NCBI RefSeq assembly: GCF_001632805.1
Contig: NZ_CP007220.1
Location: 2,480,001 to 2,544,000 of the forward strand
Source: Mycobacteroides chelonae CCUG 47445
GTDB taxonomy: Bacteria > Actinomycetota > Actinomycetes > Mycobacteriales > Mycobacteriaceae
DNA length: 64,000 nt
Direction: 5' to 3'
Made by a program: the position numbers and the translations under genes. Under the pieces are notes generated by a model. The model worked only from the letters and a program-made list of their open reading frames with translations. It was not told the origin of the DNA and searched no databases. Positions 34,258-41,899 of the stretch are shown here, in pieces; position 1 is the stretch's first letter, and every line of letters begins with the position of its first letter.

Positions 34258-35076
34258 ATGGAATGCCCTGTGGATGTTCCGGATACCGGGCGCCCGGTGG
34301 CTAAACCTAAACCGGGCGGCGGGGCCGACGACTATTCGGATGTTCCTGACATGTTCCTGGCCCTCGGTGGTATGCCATCCGACGGCGACGCGTATCACCG
34401 TGGCCGGGAGCAGATTGTTACCAGATGCCTGCCGCTGGCAGACAATGTCGCGCGCCATTTCGATCGCCGTGGCGTCGACCTCGAGGACCTGGTTCAAGTC
34501 GCGCGGGTCGGATTGATGAATGCGGTCAATCGCTTTGACCCTGACAAGGGTGCGAATTTCCTTGGTTTCGCTGTCCCCACCATGATGGGGGAGGTGCGTC
34601 GGTATTTCCGCGATCATGGGTGGTCGATGCATGTGCCGCGTGCGATCCGTGACAGGCATGTCCAGATTGCCAGGGCCACCGCGGAACTGACCCAGGCGCT
34701 GCAGCGTGCGCCCACAGCTAGCGAGTTGGCAGCGGAGATGGGGATCAGCCGTGAGGACGTCGTTGAGAGCCTGGTCGCGGCGGATGCCTATCAGCCGCAG
34801 TCGATCGAGGCGCCTCTGCCCCACGGAGATGACGAGTCCAGGCATGTAGGGGACCTGCTCGGTGGCATCGACCCGGCACTGGAACACGTCACCAATCGTG
34901 AGGCGGTACGCCCGCTGCTGGCTGGGTTGCCGCGTCGCGAGCGCACGGTCCTTGAACTTCGATTCTTCAAAGGCATGACCCAGAGTCAGATCGCCGACGA
35001 GATCGGCGTATCCCAGATGCATGTATCGCGGATACTCAGTGACACCCTGCGGCATCTCCGGGAACAGTTGCAGTAG
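34258..35076 (+). CDS. SigF/SigB-family RNA polymerase sigma factor
   Basis: About 272 residues from ATG 34258 (GAGAGGG 8 nt upstream). Region 2 reads DLEDLVQVARVGLMNAVNRFDP and GFAVPTMMGEVRRYFRDHGW, a signature of the SigB/SigF/SigG group. Region 3 is RDRHVQIARATAELTQALQR; region 4 is LPRRERTVLELRFFKGMTQSQIADEIGVSQMHVSRIL, with the HTH. Length matches mycobacterial SigF (about 261). Genes for a STAS protein and an RsbW-like protein lie within 1.4 kb, so a partner-switching module controls it. The usual rsbW-sigF overlap is absent, so this may be a SigF paralogue rather than the orthologue. Confidence 0.9.
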   Translation: MECPVDVPDTGRPVAKPKPGGGADDYSDVPDMFLALGGMPSDGDAYHRGREQIVTRCLPLADNVARHFDRRGVDLEDLVQVARVGLMNAVNRFDPDKGANFLGFAVPTMMGEVRRYFRDHGWSMHVPRAIRDRHVQIARATAELTQALQRAPTASELAAEMGISREDVVESLVAADAYQPQSIEAPLPHGDDESRHVGDLLGGIDPALEHVTNREAVRPLLAGLPRRERTVLELRFFKGMTQSQIADEIGVSQMHVSRILSDTLRHLREQLQ

Positions 35077-35535
35077 GTCAAAAGCGTTTCGGTGGATTGA
35101 ATGGCGTCTTCACCGGGTATGTGATGTCCAGCGCGGCATATTTGGAGGTGAGTCGTGGACGCACTTCGATTTGTACAACGCCTAGCAGGCTTCGTGCGGC
35201 GAGGCTATCCGCCGAATGCGCCCGTTGTCGGACACTGCCCACTTGTGGCGCTGATGCCGTGCACTGCCAACGCCGAGCGCGATCAGGCTCACGATCGTCA
35301 TAATTAGCTTTACAGCGTAAACACCTGACAATGCTGGCTGCCTATGTTTGCGATAGGGCATCTAGGCAGCTAGAAGCATTGTGCACGAACGTGAGTCGGC
35401 GTAGCGTCGTTATCAGGTTGAGTCCACAGCCGCGCAGGATCTGTAGATGCCAGTGCAGTGTCGGGCTTCTATATCGGGCTTGCAGCCTGGTGTCTCCGAT
35501 CCGAAGAATGCACACTTCGATCGATGGAGTCATAC
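35077..35535. other. Intergenic region between sigma factor and STAS gene
   Basis: This is 459 nt without a supported gene. GTTT (35085) and GGGTAT (35115) both occur but are 26 nt apart, too far for a SigF promoter. No hairpin with a U-tract is seen after the sigma gene. Confidence 0.4.
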
Positions 35536-35958
35536 ATGTCTATCATTGACCAAAATGCATCACGTTTCGCGGCTCGAACCAAAACCGGTGTTATTTCCCT
35601 GTTTTCATCAATGGATGACACTGCGCGGTTCACGGCTCACTGGCACCGTCCATCTGCAATCCTCGTGCGCGTCACGGGCGAGATCGACGCGGTCAACGCC
35701 AGCCACCTCTCGGAGTATGCGACGCGCTATCTCGATGGGCACCGCGCTTTGGTGCTCGATCTCGAAGGTCTGCGGTTCTTCGGAACCGACGGCTTGGTGG
35801 CACTCGACGAGATACGCCGCCACTGTGCGATAGAAGGGATCGACTGGTCGGTGATTCCCGGACGTGCTGTCGCCAAACTGCTTGACATCAGCGGGGACAG
35901 CAGCACTTTCCCGCTGAGCGATTCGATGCCTGAGGTGTGGAGTAAGTTGGCGCTGTAG
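35536..35958 (+). CDS. STAS-domain anti-anti-sigma factor (RsbV-like)
   Basis: About 140 residues from ATG 35536 (GGAG at a 6-nt spacing); earlier starts at 35458 and 35524 are less well supported. The STAS fold shows VRVTGEIDAVNASHLSEYA, then LVLDLEGLRFFGTDGLVALDEI. The Thr in FFGTDG occupies the place of the phosphorylatable Ser/Thr of RsbV/SpoIIAA. In the partner-switch model the unphosphorylated form binds RsbW and frees the sigma factor. The convergent RsbW-like gene is 25 nt downstream. Confidence 0.85.
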   Translation: MSIIDQNASRFAARTKTGVISLFSSMDDTARFTAHWHRPSAILVRVTGEIDAVNASHLSEYATRYLDGHRALVLDLEGLRFFGTDGLVALDEIRRHCAIEGIDWSVIPGRAVAKLLDISGDSSTFPLSDSMPEVWSKLAL

Positions 35959-35983
35959 CCGAAAAGCATTGTCTCAGCCAGAG

Positions 35984-36439
35984 TTAACCATGAGCCACGT
36001 GTACTGCGGCAGTGGTGCGCCGCCCTGTGCTCATCGTTACGCCGACGACACGACCAGGCTCGTCGGCCGAGCGGTCTCGTTCAAAAACTTCGATATGGTC
36101 TACCAGCGATCTGAGGACATGCCAGCTGAAGCTATCGAGCGGAAACACATCCCCGGGCAGGCATTGCGTAAACGCCACGATGCCCAGACAATCTGAATGA
36201 AAATCCAACCGAACGGTGAGTGTGGCCTCGGATACCGACGCCCGGATCAGCCGGGTGCACGCTTCGTCAGTGGCTAGTTTCAAGTCAGCCACCGTATCCA
36301 TGTCGACATCGTCGAACGTTGCGGCCGCGCCTACGACGGTACGTATCATCGCCAGATTATCGAGCCGAGCGGCTATTTGGAACGTGAGAGACCGGTCGCC
36401 CGCATGACTGCCGGATTCAGTGGCGTCAGTCTCGGTCAT
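35984..36439 (-). CDS. RsbW-like anti-sigma factor (HATPase serine kinase)
   Basis: About 151 residues from ATG 36439 (TTGGGAGAG upstream); the frame is open to 36523. The GHKL ATPase N-box region is VADLKLATDEACTRLIRAS, where the usual E-x3-N of RsbW kinases reads E-x3-R, so the canonical Asn is missing. The G1 box is also weak (DSFSWHVLRSLVD). It may therefore bind sigma or STAS partner without normal kinase activity. Location next to STAS and SigF-family genes supports the anti-sigma role; length agrees with mycobacterial RsbW (about 145). Confidence 0.72.
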   Translation of the reverse strand: MTETDATESGSHAGDRSLTFQIAARLDNLAMIRTVVGAAATFDDVDMDTVADLKLATDEACTRLIRASVSEATLTVRLDFHSDCLGIVAFTQCLPGDVFPLDSFSWHVLRSLVDHIEVFERDRSADEPGRVVGVTMSTGRRTTAAVHVAHG

Positions 36440-37059
36440 ATCTCTCCCAACATTTTCTGCGTTCGAGATTACCTGGATCATCGGCGCACAACCAACACCT
36501 GCACGTGCCCGTTCGGCATCCACACCGAACTCCGTGCGTTGTCGATGAATTAGGTAACGTCAGTGTACGTCTTCTGCTGGCATATCGGCCTAGGGAACAT
36601 ATGGCTGATCGGTCTGCATGAGACGGGTTGCATCGCGTTCGGGTGGGGCGGGAGCGAGTGTCGCTGGTGCAAGCGGGTAAGCACGCGTTACGGCAACGTA
36701 ATCCGTGGGGTGCCCACAGAGCCTGTTTGTTCATGATAGGTGTGACCTACCCGCAGCGCCGCGGACTCAATCATTGATTGCGCAACTTATGAGGAGTCGG
36801 TGCTCTTATCTTGGCGGCGGGACATATCCGGACATCAGTGTCGCGCACCTGCCGAAAGCCGCTGGTTTACCTCGGACGGATACGCAGCCGTACCCTGTGG
36901 CACGGGCACCGCCGCACATCGCTACGTTATCTCTACTCGTCACACGAACTACCTTGCACTGCAATCTTTTGAACAACCGCGCGCTGTGCGGCGCTCGATA
37001 CCGAATGTTTCAGCGGTGCACTGTGGCAAGAGTAAGGTCCGCCTACTTCCAGGCTTTGA
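36440..37059. other. Intergenic region, no gene recognised
   Basis: This is 620 nt without a supported gene. A forward frame of 172 codons (36705-37223) has no fold-like pattern, runs antisense into the next gene and is rich in Arg/Cys as shadows are, so it is left out. One GGGTAG on the reverse strand near 36748 lacks a GTTT at the right spacing. Confidence 0.4.
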
Positions 37060-37359
37060 TCAATCGTGGCGAGGTTCCGAATGTTCTTGGTGCCAAGCGT
37101 CTTCCATTTGACGGACGCGTTTGCGTTCGATGTGGAGCCAGAGCCACCCGAGAAGGAAGAATGCAAAGGCTGCAACGCCCGCAATCGATGCCCAACCGTA
37201 GAGCCGATAGCCGGCTGCGGTGAGTCCCAGCACAACAACGGTGATGCCGAGCGCGATGAGTCCCAATCCTGGCCAGGACGCCCTGTCTGCCAAGGCTTCG
37301 CCGGCGTGGGGGCGAAATGTGCGGGCATGATCCACTGGGTCGTCATCTGATTTTTGCAT
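37060..37359 (-). CDS. Small two-TM membrane protein, SigF-type promoter
   Basis: A 99-residue protein: a polar His/Asp-rich N-terminus (about 30 residues), two transmembrane helices (about 31-50 and 54-74) and a charged C-terminus (HIERKRVRQMEDAWHQEHSE). No family recognised. ATG 37359 is preceded by GAGGAG. A SigF-type promoter at 37436-37412 lies 53 nt upstream. It probably belongs to the envelope-stress part of the SigF regulon. Confidence 0.7.
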   Translation of the reverse strand: MQKSDDDPVDHARTFRPHAGEALADRASWPGLGLIALGITVVVLGLTAAGYRLYGWASIAGVAAFAFFLLGWLWLHIERKRVRQMEDAWHQEHSEPRHD

Positions 37360-37411
37360 GCGGTCTCCTCATGGCCAGGGGCGCCGGTATTCCGCGGCTC
37401 ATGGCGCAGCA

Positions 37412-37436
37412 GTACCCGCGATCCCGCCGATCAAAC
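37412..37436 (-). promoter_or_regulatory. SigF-type promoter of the small membrane protein gene
   Basis: Reverse strand GTTT (37436-37433), 15-nt spacer, GGGTAC (37417-37412): 9 of 10 consensus positions. It points at the gene starting at 37359. Confidence 0.68.
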
Positions 37437-37447
37437 CCGGGGCGTGG

Positions 37448-37816
37448 TCAGGTCGTCATCATCCGTCCGGCCAGCATGAGGTTCACGACCATGAGCAATA
37501 GCAGGAACCAGCCGGCGCCCTGCCAGATCCACCAGCTCTCGTGACGCTTCCAGCTTCGGTAGGTCTGTACAAATGCAATAATCCCGCCGATCAAGAGAAC
37601 CGCCGGTGAGGCCAGCGCAATCATCGGTGTGCCGTGTCGTCTGCAAAGTGCCTCATTGACGTCCAGACTGATCGAGCACTGCCCGATCCACATCACGGTC
37701 GTGATGAGGGTCATGGCGGCGATCGCAACGAATGCAAGGCTGAACCACATGGCTCTTCCGAACGTCCGCTTATCCAGTGACTTTCGTGCTGGGTCGCTGT
37801 ACATAGGGGCGTTCAC
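37448..37816 (-). CDS. Three-TM membrane protein, unknown function
   Basis: A 122-residue protein with three hydrophobic segments (about 24-44, 66-84, 98-116) and two cysteines in the first loop (GQCSISLDVNEALCRR) that may pair outside the membrane. A WWIWQGAGWF aromatic patch precedes the last helix. No domain name recognised. It lies directly upstream of the SigF-type promoter of the next gene, so the two may be transcribed separately. No SigF element of its own is visible. Confidence 0.65.
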   Translation of the reverse strand: MNAPMYSDPARKSLDKRTFGRAMWFSLAFVAIAAMTLITTVMWIGQCSISLDVNEALCRRHGTPMIALASPAVLLIGGIIAFVQTYRSWKRHESWWIWQGAGWFLLLLMVVNLMLAGRMMTT

Positions 37817-38201
37817 GAAGGTGTCATCTCGCTAGTGCTGGTTCGTGTGGGCCGCATAGAGCCATCCCTTTCGTCCTTTCTCGGTACTGCGTGGAGAGGC
37901 TTCCCGAAGTTGTATGGCGTCAAACGTCTGACGCGAATCACACCCGACGCACTCGAACATCATCGTGCGGGTGTGACGCGGGATGTCGTTGGCAGAGAAG
38001 TGAGGCCGACCGGCGCATGGCACGGTCGGCCTCACTTTCGCCAGATAGCTTGTCCAGCCTCAGCGGTTTTCGCGCCGATCGGCCTTTTCGATCGCTGGAA
38101 CGAGTTCCGTTGTTCATAGCGGACCTGAAAGTACTGCGGCCGGGTACCCCGCCCGCTGCATAAACAAACGTCGCGTCCTTGCCCGGGCCGCAATGGCTCT
38201 G
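37817..38201. other. Intergenic region containing a strong hairpin
   Basis: This is 385 nt without a gene. It holds the 15-bp stem at 37998-38037, the probable end of transcripts from the DUF6328 gene. Otherwise nothing recognised. Confidence 0.5.
37998..38037. terminator. Strong stem-loop, probable terminator
   Basis: AAGTGAGGCCGACCG (37998-38012) pairs perfectly with CGGTCGGCCTCACTT (38023-38037) around a 10-nt loop. On the forward strand the stem is followed by TTTC; on the reverse by CTCTG, so U-tracts are short. It lies downstream of the DUF6328 gene (reverse strand, stop 38202). Confidence 0.55.
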
Positions 38202-38735
38202 TTACAAGGGAAGTCGCGGTCCACGCCGCGTCCGCGAGGTGATTCTCGAACGAAGGACCAGCGGCAACACGAGCCAGCAGAGGGTGAATGCAACGAGTGC
38301 TATGGCACCCGAAGCGATACCGGCACGGCGGCCCGAGACGGTATCGAAGACGATGTCGGTTACTCCGACCATGGCCAGTCCCAGTGACAGCAGACCGGCG
38401 AACGCCAGCCGGTGTGCCGCCGAGACAAGCACGGGTAGGCGGTGCCGTCGGAACAACACGCGGTGCATGCCAACGGGTGCCACCAGCAGCACCGTGGATA
38501 CGACCGAGCACGCGACCGTGGCGAGATAGACCAACCGCATCGGGTGATCGAGCACGATGAAGCGCTGTTGGAAGGGGAGCGTAAGCAGCAGGCCTGTCAA
38601 CAACTGGACACCGGTTTCCACCACCCGCAGTTCCTGCAGCAGGTTGGCCCAGTTCCGGTCAAGCCGTTCGGTCACATTCTCGTGGCGAGCCCGCGCGTCC
38701 CACTGCTGGTCGCTTTCCGGATGGTCGACGTCCAC
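38202..38735 (-). CDS. DUF6328 family membrane protein
   Basis: About 177 residues from GTG 38735; the frame is open to 38792. The DUF6328 pattern is clear: ERLDRNWANLLQELRVVETGVQLLTGLLLTLPF, then APVGMHRVLFRRH, with four transmembrane helices (about 42-60, 72-92, 110-128, 140-160). Function unknown. GTG 38735 is favoured because a degenerate SigF-like element (GTTT-N15-GGGAAC on the reverse strand) ends 10 nt before it, which would give a leaderless message mirroring the divergent lipoprotein gene. Confidence 0.75.
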   Translation of the reverse strand: MDVDHPESDQQWDARARHENVTERLDRNWANLLQELRVVETGVQLLTGLLLTLPFQQRFIVLDHPMRLVYLATVACSVVSTVLLVAPVGMHRVLFRRHRLPVLVSAAHRLAFAGLLSLGLAMVGVTDIVFDTVSGRRAGIASGAIALVAFTLCWLVLPLVLRSRITSRTRRGPRLPL

Positions 38736-38751
38736 CTGTCCATAGTTCCCC

Positions 38752-38777
38752 GTTTGAGCCGGGCGAAACCCGGGTAG
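38752..38777 (+). promoter_or_regulatory. SigF-type promoter of the Gly/Pro-repeat lipoprotein
   Basis: GTTT (38752-38755), 16-nt spacer, GGGTAG (38772-38777): 9 of 10 consensus positions. The -10 ends only 9 nt before the ATG at 38787, so the transcript is likely leaderless. Confidence 0.7.
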
Positions 38778-38786
38778 AGGCAATGT

Positions 38787-39170
38787 ATGCATACGAAAGC
38801 CAGAAATTCAGTGAGTGTCGTCATCAGCTCCATGGCGGTGATTGCTTCGCTAGTTGGCTGCGGTAGCGACACGTCCGCTTCTAGCGTCGGCACCACCACT
38901 CAAACACCACCCGCGCCCGGGGGCAGCGGAGGCGTGCCCGGCGGCCCGACCGGCGGGGGCGGACCTGAGGGCGGCGCCGGAAGCATTCCGGGCGGCCCCA
39001 CCGGCGGTGGTGGCCCGGGTGGGGGTGCGGGCAGTATCCCCGGTGGTCCGACCGGCGGCGGTGGACCGGAAGGTGGCGCCGGAAGCATCCCCGGCGGTCC
39101 GACTGGTTCCGGTGGGCCGGGCGGTGGAAGCGGCTGCATCCCCAATGTGGGGTGTGTGAACGTACCCTGA
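38787..39170 (+). CDS. Lipoprotein with Gly/Pro-rich tandem repeats
   Basis: A 127-residue protein. A lipoprotein signal ends in LVGC (Cys25). The rest is a short linker followed by four 17-residue repeats of the type PGGPTGGGGPEGGAGSI (residues 51-118) and a tail with two cysteines (GCIPNVGCVNVP). ATG 38787 sits 9 nt after a SigF -10 and has no Shine-Dalgarno, fitting leaderless translation. Low-complexity Gly/Pro repeats suggest a flexible cell-wall spacer. No homologue is recognised. The hemophore-related gene follows 25 nt later and may share the message. Confidence 0.7.
   Translation: MHTKARNSVSVVISSMAVIASLVGCGSDTSASSVGTTTQTPPAPGGSGGVPGGPTGGGGPEGGAGSIPGGPTGGGGPGGGAGSIPGGPTGGGGPEGGAGSIPGGPTGSGGPGGGSGCIPNVGCVNVP
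38937..39140 (+). repeat. Four tandem 51-bp repeats inside the lipoprotein gene
   Basis: Residues 51-118 consist of four in-frame copies of a 17-residue unit, so the DNA contains four 51-bp units. Units 1 and 3 encode identical peptides; units 2 and 4 vary. Copy number could vary between strains by slippage without changing the frame. Confidence 0.8.
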
Positions 39171-39195
39171 TCGATCCGAGAGAGGAGGTCATGGC

Positions 39196-39516
39196 ATGAG
39201 TAACAAGACTATCCTTGCAGCCCTTGCCATCTCGGCGGCATCAGCGGTGGTCGGCGCACCCGTCGCACATGCATCGACAGACTGCAACCCGGAGAGCGTC
39301 ACGCAGACGATCCGCGCGGCCGACAACGCCCTGAGTGTCTATTTTGCGAAGTATCCCCAGGCCAACGAGGTGATCACGCAGGCCTACACGCAGCCCGAAT
39401 CGGTTGGGGCAGCGAATATCAAGGCGTACTTTGGCGCCCACCCCCAACAGGACCGGGAACTTCAGGACATCATGGCGCCCATCGACAAGAAGCGGCAGGA
39501 GTGCAAGACAGTCTGA
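39196..39516 (+). CDS. Secreted hemophore-related protein (second copy)
   Basis: A 106-residue protein with a signal peptide (ASAVVGAPVAHAST, cleavage near residue 27) and a mature helical domain framed by two cysteines (TDCNPES, QECKTV). The pattern C-x(n)-TI-x(n)-AL-x2-YF-x3-YP fits the mycobacterial haem-binding/hemophore-related family. It begins 25 nt after the SigF-controlled lipoprotein gene with GGAGG before the ATG. Haem transfer is the family proposal; direct evidence from sequence is limited to the two cysteines and aromatic residues. Confidence 0.7.
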   Translation: MSNKTILAALAISAASAVVGAPVAHASTDCNPESVTQTIRAADNALSVYFAKYPQANEVITQAYTQPESVGAANIKAYFGAHPQQDRELQDIMAPIDKKRQECKTV

Positions 39517-39528
39517 CGATGGCGCGCG

Positions 39529-40233
39529 TCAACGCGAGGGGCGATCATCGACGATGGCACGGGCCACGTCCACCAGCTTGGTGTTGGACTCCTGAGATAA
39601 CTGCCGTATCAGCGTGAAGGCCTGGGCGGCATCGATAGCGAACCGCTCCATCAACATTCCCTTGGCTTGCCCGATGATGTCGCGGGAGGCTAGAGCCGAG
39701 ACCCACTGTGATTCGCGTTGCGCAGCCACGAGCACGATCGCCGCGTGGGTGGCCAGCGCAAGGCCGGCGTCATACGAATCCGCGCCGAATGCCTGGGGGC
39801 TTTGCGAGTAGAGATTCAGCGCCCCAAGGTTTTCCCCATGCGTGAACAACTGGAAAGACAACATTGATCGCACACCGAGCTTGACTGCGGCCTTCGCGAA
39901 TTCCGGCCAGCGTGTGGACTTGGCCAGGTCCTCGGCGTACACCGTTTCATGCTCCCACGCAGATTGGACACAGGGCCCTTCGCGCAGCTTCTGTTGTATC
40001 TCGTCGAGAATGCGGGGCACCTCCGAGGTCGCTGCCCGGGATTCGATGGTGTACTGACCGGTCACCAGGGTGATGCCGGCCTGCTCAACACCGGGCACAT
40101 TCTCCAGAGCCGCGGTGGTGATCGATTGGAGCGTCATCTCGACGCTGGAATGCTCTTGTTGCATGCGGCGGGCGGCGTCAGCCATCTTCGCGCTGAATGC
40201 GCCAGGAACAGGGGCGTCGGTCACGATGACCAT
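39529..40233 (-). CDS. GAF-ANTAR domain RNA-binding antiterminator-type regulator
   Basis: A 234-residue protein. The N-terminal GAF domain (about residues 20-165) includes the segment GVRSMLSFQLFTHGENLGALNLYS. The C-terminal ANTAR domain (about 175-230) reads LASRDIIGQAKGMLMERFAIDAAQAFTLIRQLS. ANTAR proteins bind dual-hexaloop RNA and prevent termination; the GAF part senses a small ligand. Mycobacterial genomes carry many. ATG 40233 lacks a clear Shine-Dalgarno. I saw no dual-hexaloop structure adjacent, so targets are probably elsewhere. Confidence 0.88.
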   Translation of the reverse strand: MVIVTDAPVPGAFSAKMADAARRMQQEHSSVEMTLQSITTAALENVPGVEQAGITLVTGQYTIESRAATSEVPRILDEIQQKLREGPCVQSAWEHETVYAEDLAKSTRWPEFAKAAVKLGVRSMLSFQLFTHGENLGALNLYSQSPQAFGADSYDAGLALATHAAIVLVAAQRESQWVSALASRDIIGQAKGMLMERFAIDAAQAFTLIRQLSQESNTKLVDVARAIVDDRPSR

Positions 40234-40398
40234 CGTGCCAGCTGGCAGCCGGGTTAGCGTGATTCTCCTGCCACATGGGAGTCACAGCGTCAGGTCGATC
40301 AGCTCCGATGCTCGCGGGCAGTGGCAGAGCACCTAAACTCAGCTAACTTCCCGGTTATCTCACAACCCCGAATACGCCACGCGATAGGAGTTCGCCCT

Positions 40399-41757
40399 GT
40401 GAACAGCACGCCGGAGACGCTGACGCGAGGGCTCTCCGCTCGCCACATCCGTTTCATCGCATTGGGTTCGGCCATCGGGACAGGTCTGTTCTACGGATCG
40501 GCCGAAGCGATCAGGCAGGCGGGCCCCTCGGTTCTGCTGGCTTACCTGCTGGGCGGGGCCGTCATCTACATCGTGTTGCGGTCGCTGGGGGAGATGGCGG
40601 TGCGCAGCCCGGTCGCCGGATCATTCGGCGAATACGCGACGCAATACATGGGCCCGCTGGCCGGATTTCTCACCGGCTGGACGTACGCCCTGGAGATGGT
40701 CGTCGTCTGCCTGGCCGATGTCACCGCGTTCGGTGTGTACATGGGGTTCTGGTTCCCGGGCGTGCCACGCTCGATCTGGGTCCTCTCGATCATCTTCTTC
40801 ATCGGTGCGATAAATCTGCTCAGCGTCAAGGTGTTCGGGGAAGTCGAGTTCTGGCTCAGCCTCGTCAAGGTGCTTGCCATTGTGGCGATGATCGGTGGTG
40901 GCATCGCGATCTTGCTGTGGGGGACATCTACCGGGCATGAGGCGCAGCACGGTATCGCCAATCTGTGGAATGACGGCGGCTTCTTTCCCAACGGGTTGGC
41001 AGGCTTCTTGGGCAGCTTCATGATCGTGATGTTCGCGTTCGGAGGCACCGAGATCATCGGAATCACTGCGGGTGAGGCTAAGGACCCGGCGCACACGATT
41101 CCCCGGGCCATCAACACAGTTCCCATACGCATCATGCTTTTCTATGTTTTGACGCTCGCCGTCATCATGTCCCTGAATCCCTGGCGCTCCATCGATTCGA
41201 ACAGCAGCCCGTTTGTCCAGATATTCGAGGGGTTGGGGCTTACGTCAGCGGCGACCGTCCTGAATGTCATTGTGGTGACGGCCGCATTGTCGGCGATCAA
41301 CAGTGATGTCTTCGCCGCTGGACGAATGATCTACGGCATGGCTCAGCGAGGACAGGCACCCGCGATCATGCGGCGGGTATCGCGTAACGGCGTCCCGTGG
41401 ATGACCGTGGTCGTCATGACGGCGGCCTTGCTCATCGGCGTGGTGTTGAACTATGCGATAGAGGAACGTGTTTTCGTCATCATCGCCTCGGTTGCCACCT
41501 TTGCAACGATCTTTGTCTGGCTGATGATCCTTCTGTCCCACTTCAGGTTCCGATCGGAAACGGGCGCCGGCGATATGTCAGGGCCGAGCTTTCCGGTACC
41601 GGCCTGGCCGTACCTGCAGGTGTTCGCGACCGGATTTCTGGTCTTCGTCATGATCCTGCTGGGCTTCAGTGCGGATACCCGCGTTGCGCTCATCGTCGGT
41701 GCGGTGTGGCTTCTACTGCTCGCGGCCGGGTATCGCATGTCCCGCCGGGTTGCGTAG
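40399..41757 (+). CDS. Amino acid permease (APC superfamily)
   Basis: About 452 residues from GTG 40399 (AGGAG 8 nt upstream); the frame is open to 40321. Twelve hydrophobic segments. The APC signature is present: [24 protein letters not shown] (first helix with GSAIGTGLF), [24 protein letters not shown], and [17 protein letters not shown]. This is the amino-acid transporter (AAT) branch (GabP/ProY/AnsP-like), proton-coupled uptake across the inner membrane. Substrate not deducible. A decayed amidohydrolase follows, suggesting a formerly linked uptake-hydrolysis unit. Confidence 0.92.
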   Translation: MNSTPETLTRGLSARHIRFIALGSAIGTGLFYGSAEAIRQAGPSVLLAYLLGGAVIYIVLRSLGEMAVRSPVAGSFGEYATQYMGPLAGFLTGWTYALEMVVVCLADVTAFGVYMGFWFPGVPRSIWVLSIIFFIGAINLLSVKVFGEVEFWLSLVKVLAIVAMIGGGIAILLWGTSTGHEAQHGIANLWNDGGFFPNGLAGFLGSFMIVMFAFGGTEIIGITAGEAKDPAHTIPRAINTVPIRIMLFYVLTLAVIMSLNPWRSIDSNSSPFVQIFEGLGLTSAATVLNVIVVTAALSAINSDVFAAGRMIYGMAQRGQAPAIMRRVSRNGVPWMTVVVMTAALLIGVVLNYAIEERVFVIIASVATFATIFVWLMILLSHFRFRSETGAGDMSGPSFPVPAWPYLQVFATGFLVFVMILLGFSADTRVALIVGAVWLLLLAAGYRMSRRVA

Positions 41758-41899
41758 GCGAGATTAACGCCCCACGCCTCGCGGTATCCGAATCATCCCG
41801 CTTCCCTCACCGTGGCTGCGCTTGCTTCGGCGCGACCGAAATGATCGGAGAGAAATGCGAATCCTGCCTTCGCGAATTATGGTGCAGCGGTGAGGTGCT

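Noticed and set aside
35085..35120. SigF promoter for the STAS gene
   Set aside because: GTTT and GGGTAT are 26 nt apart rather than 15-17.
36705..37223. Forward 172-codon frame
   Set aside because: Cys/Arg-rich, no domain, and antisense to the small membrane protein with its own promoter and RBS.
38937..39140. CRISPR-like array
   Set aside because: The repeats are contiguous 51-bp coding units in a Gly/Pro lipoprotein, without spacers or cas genes.
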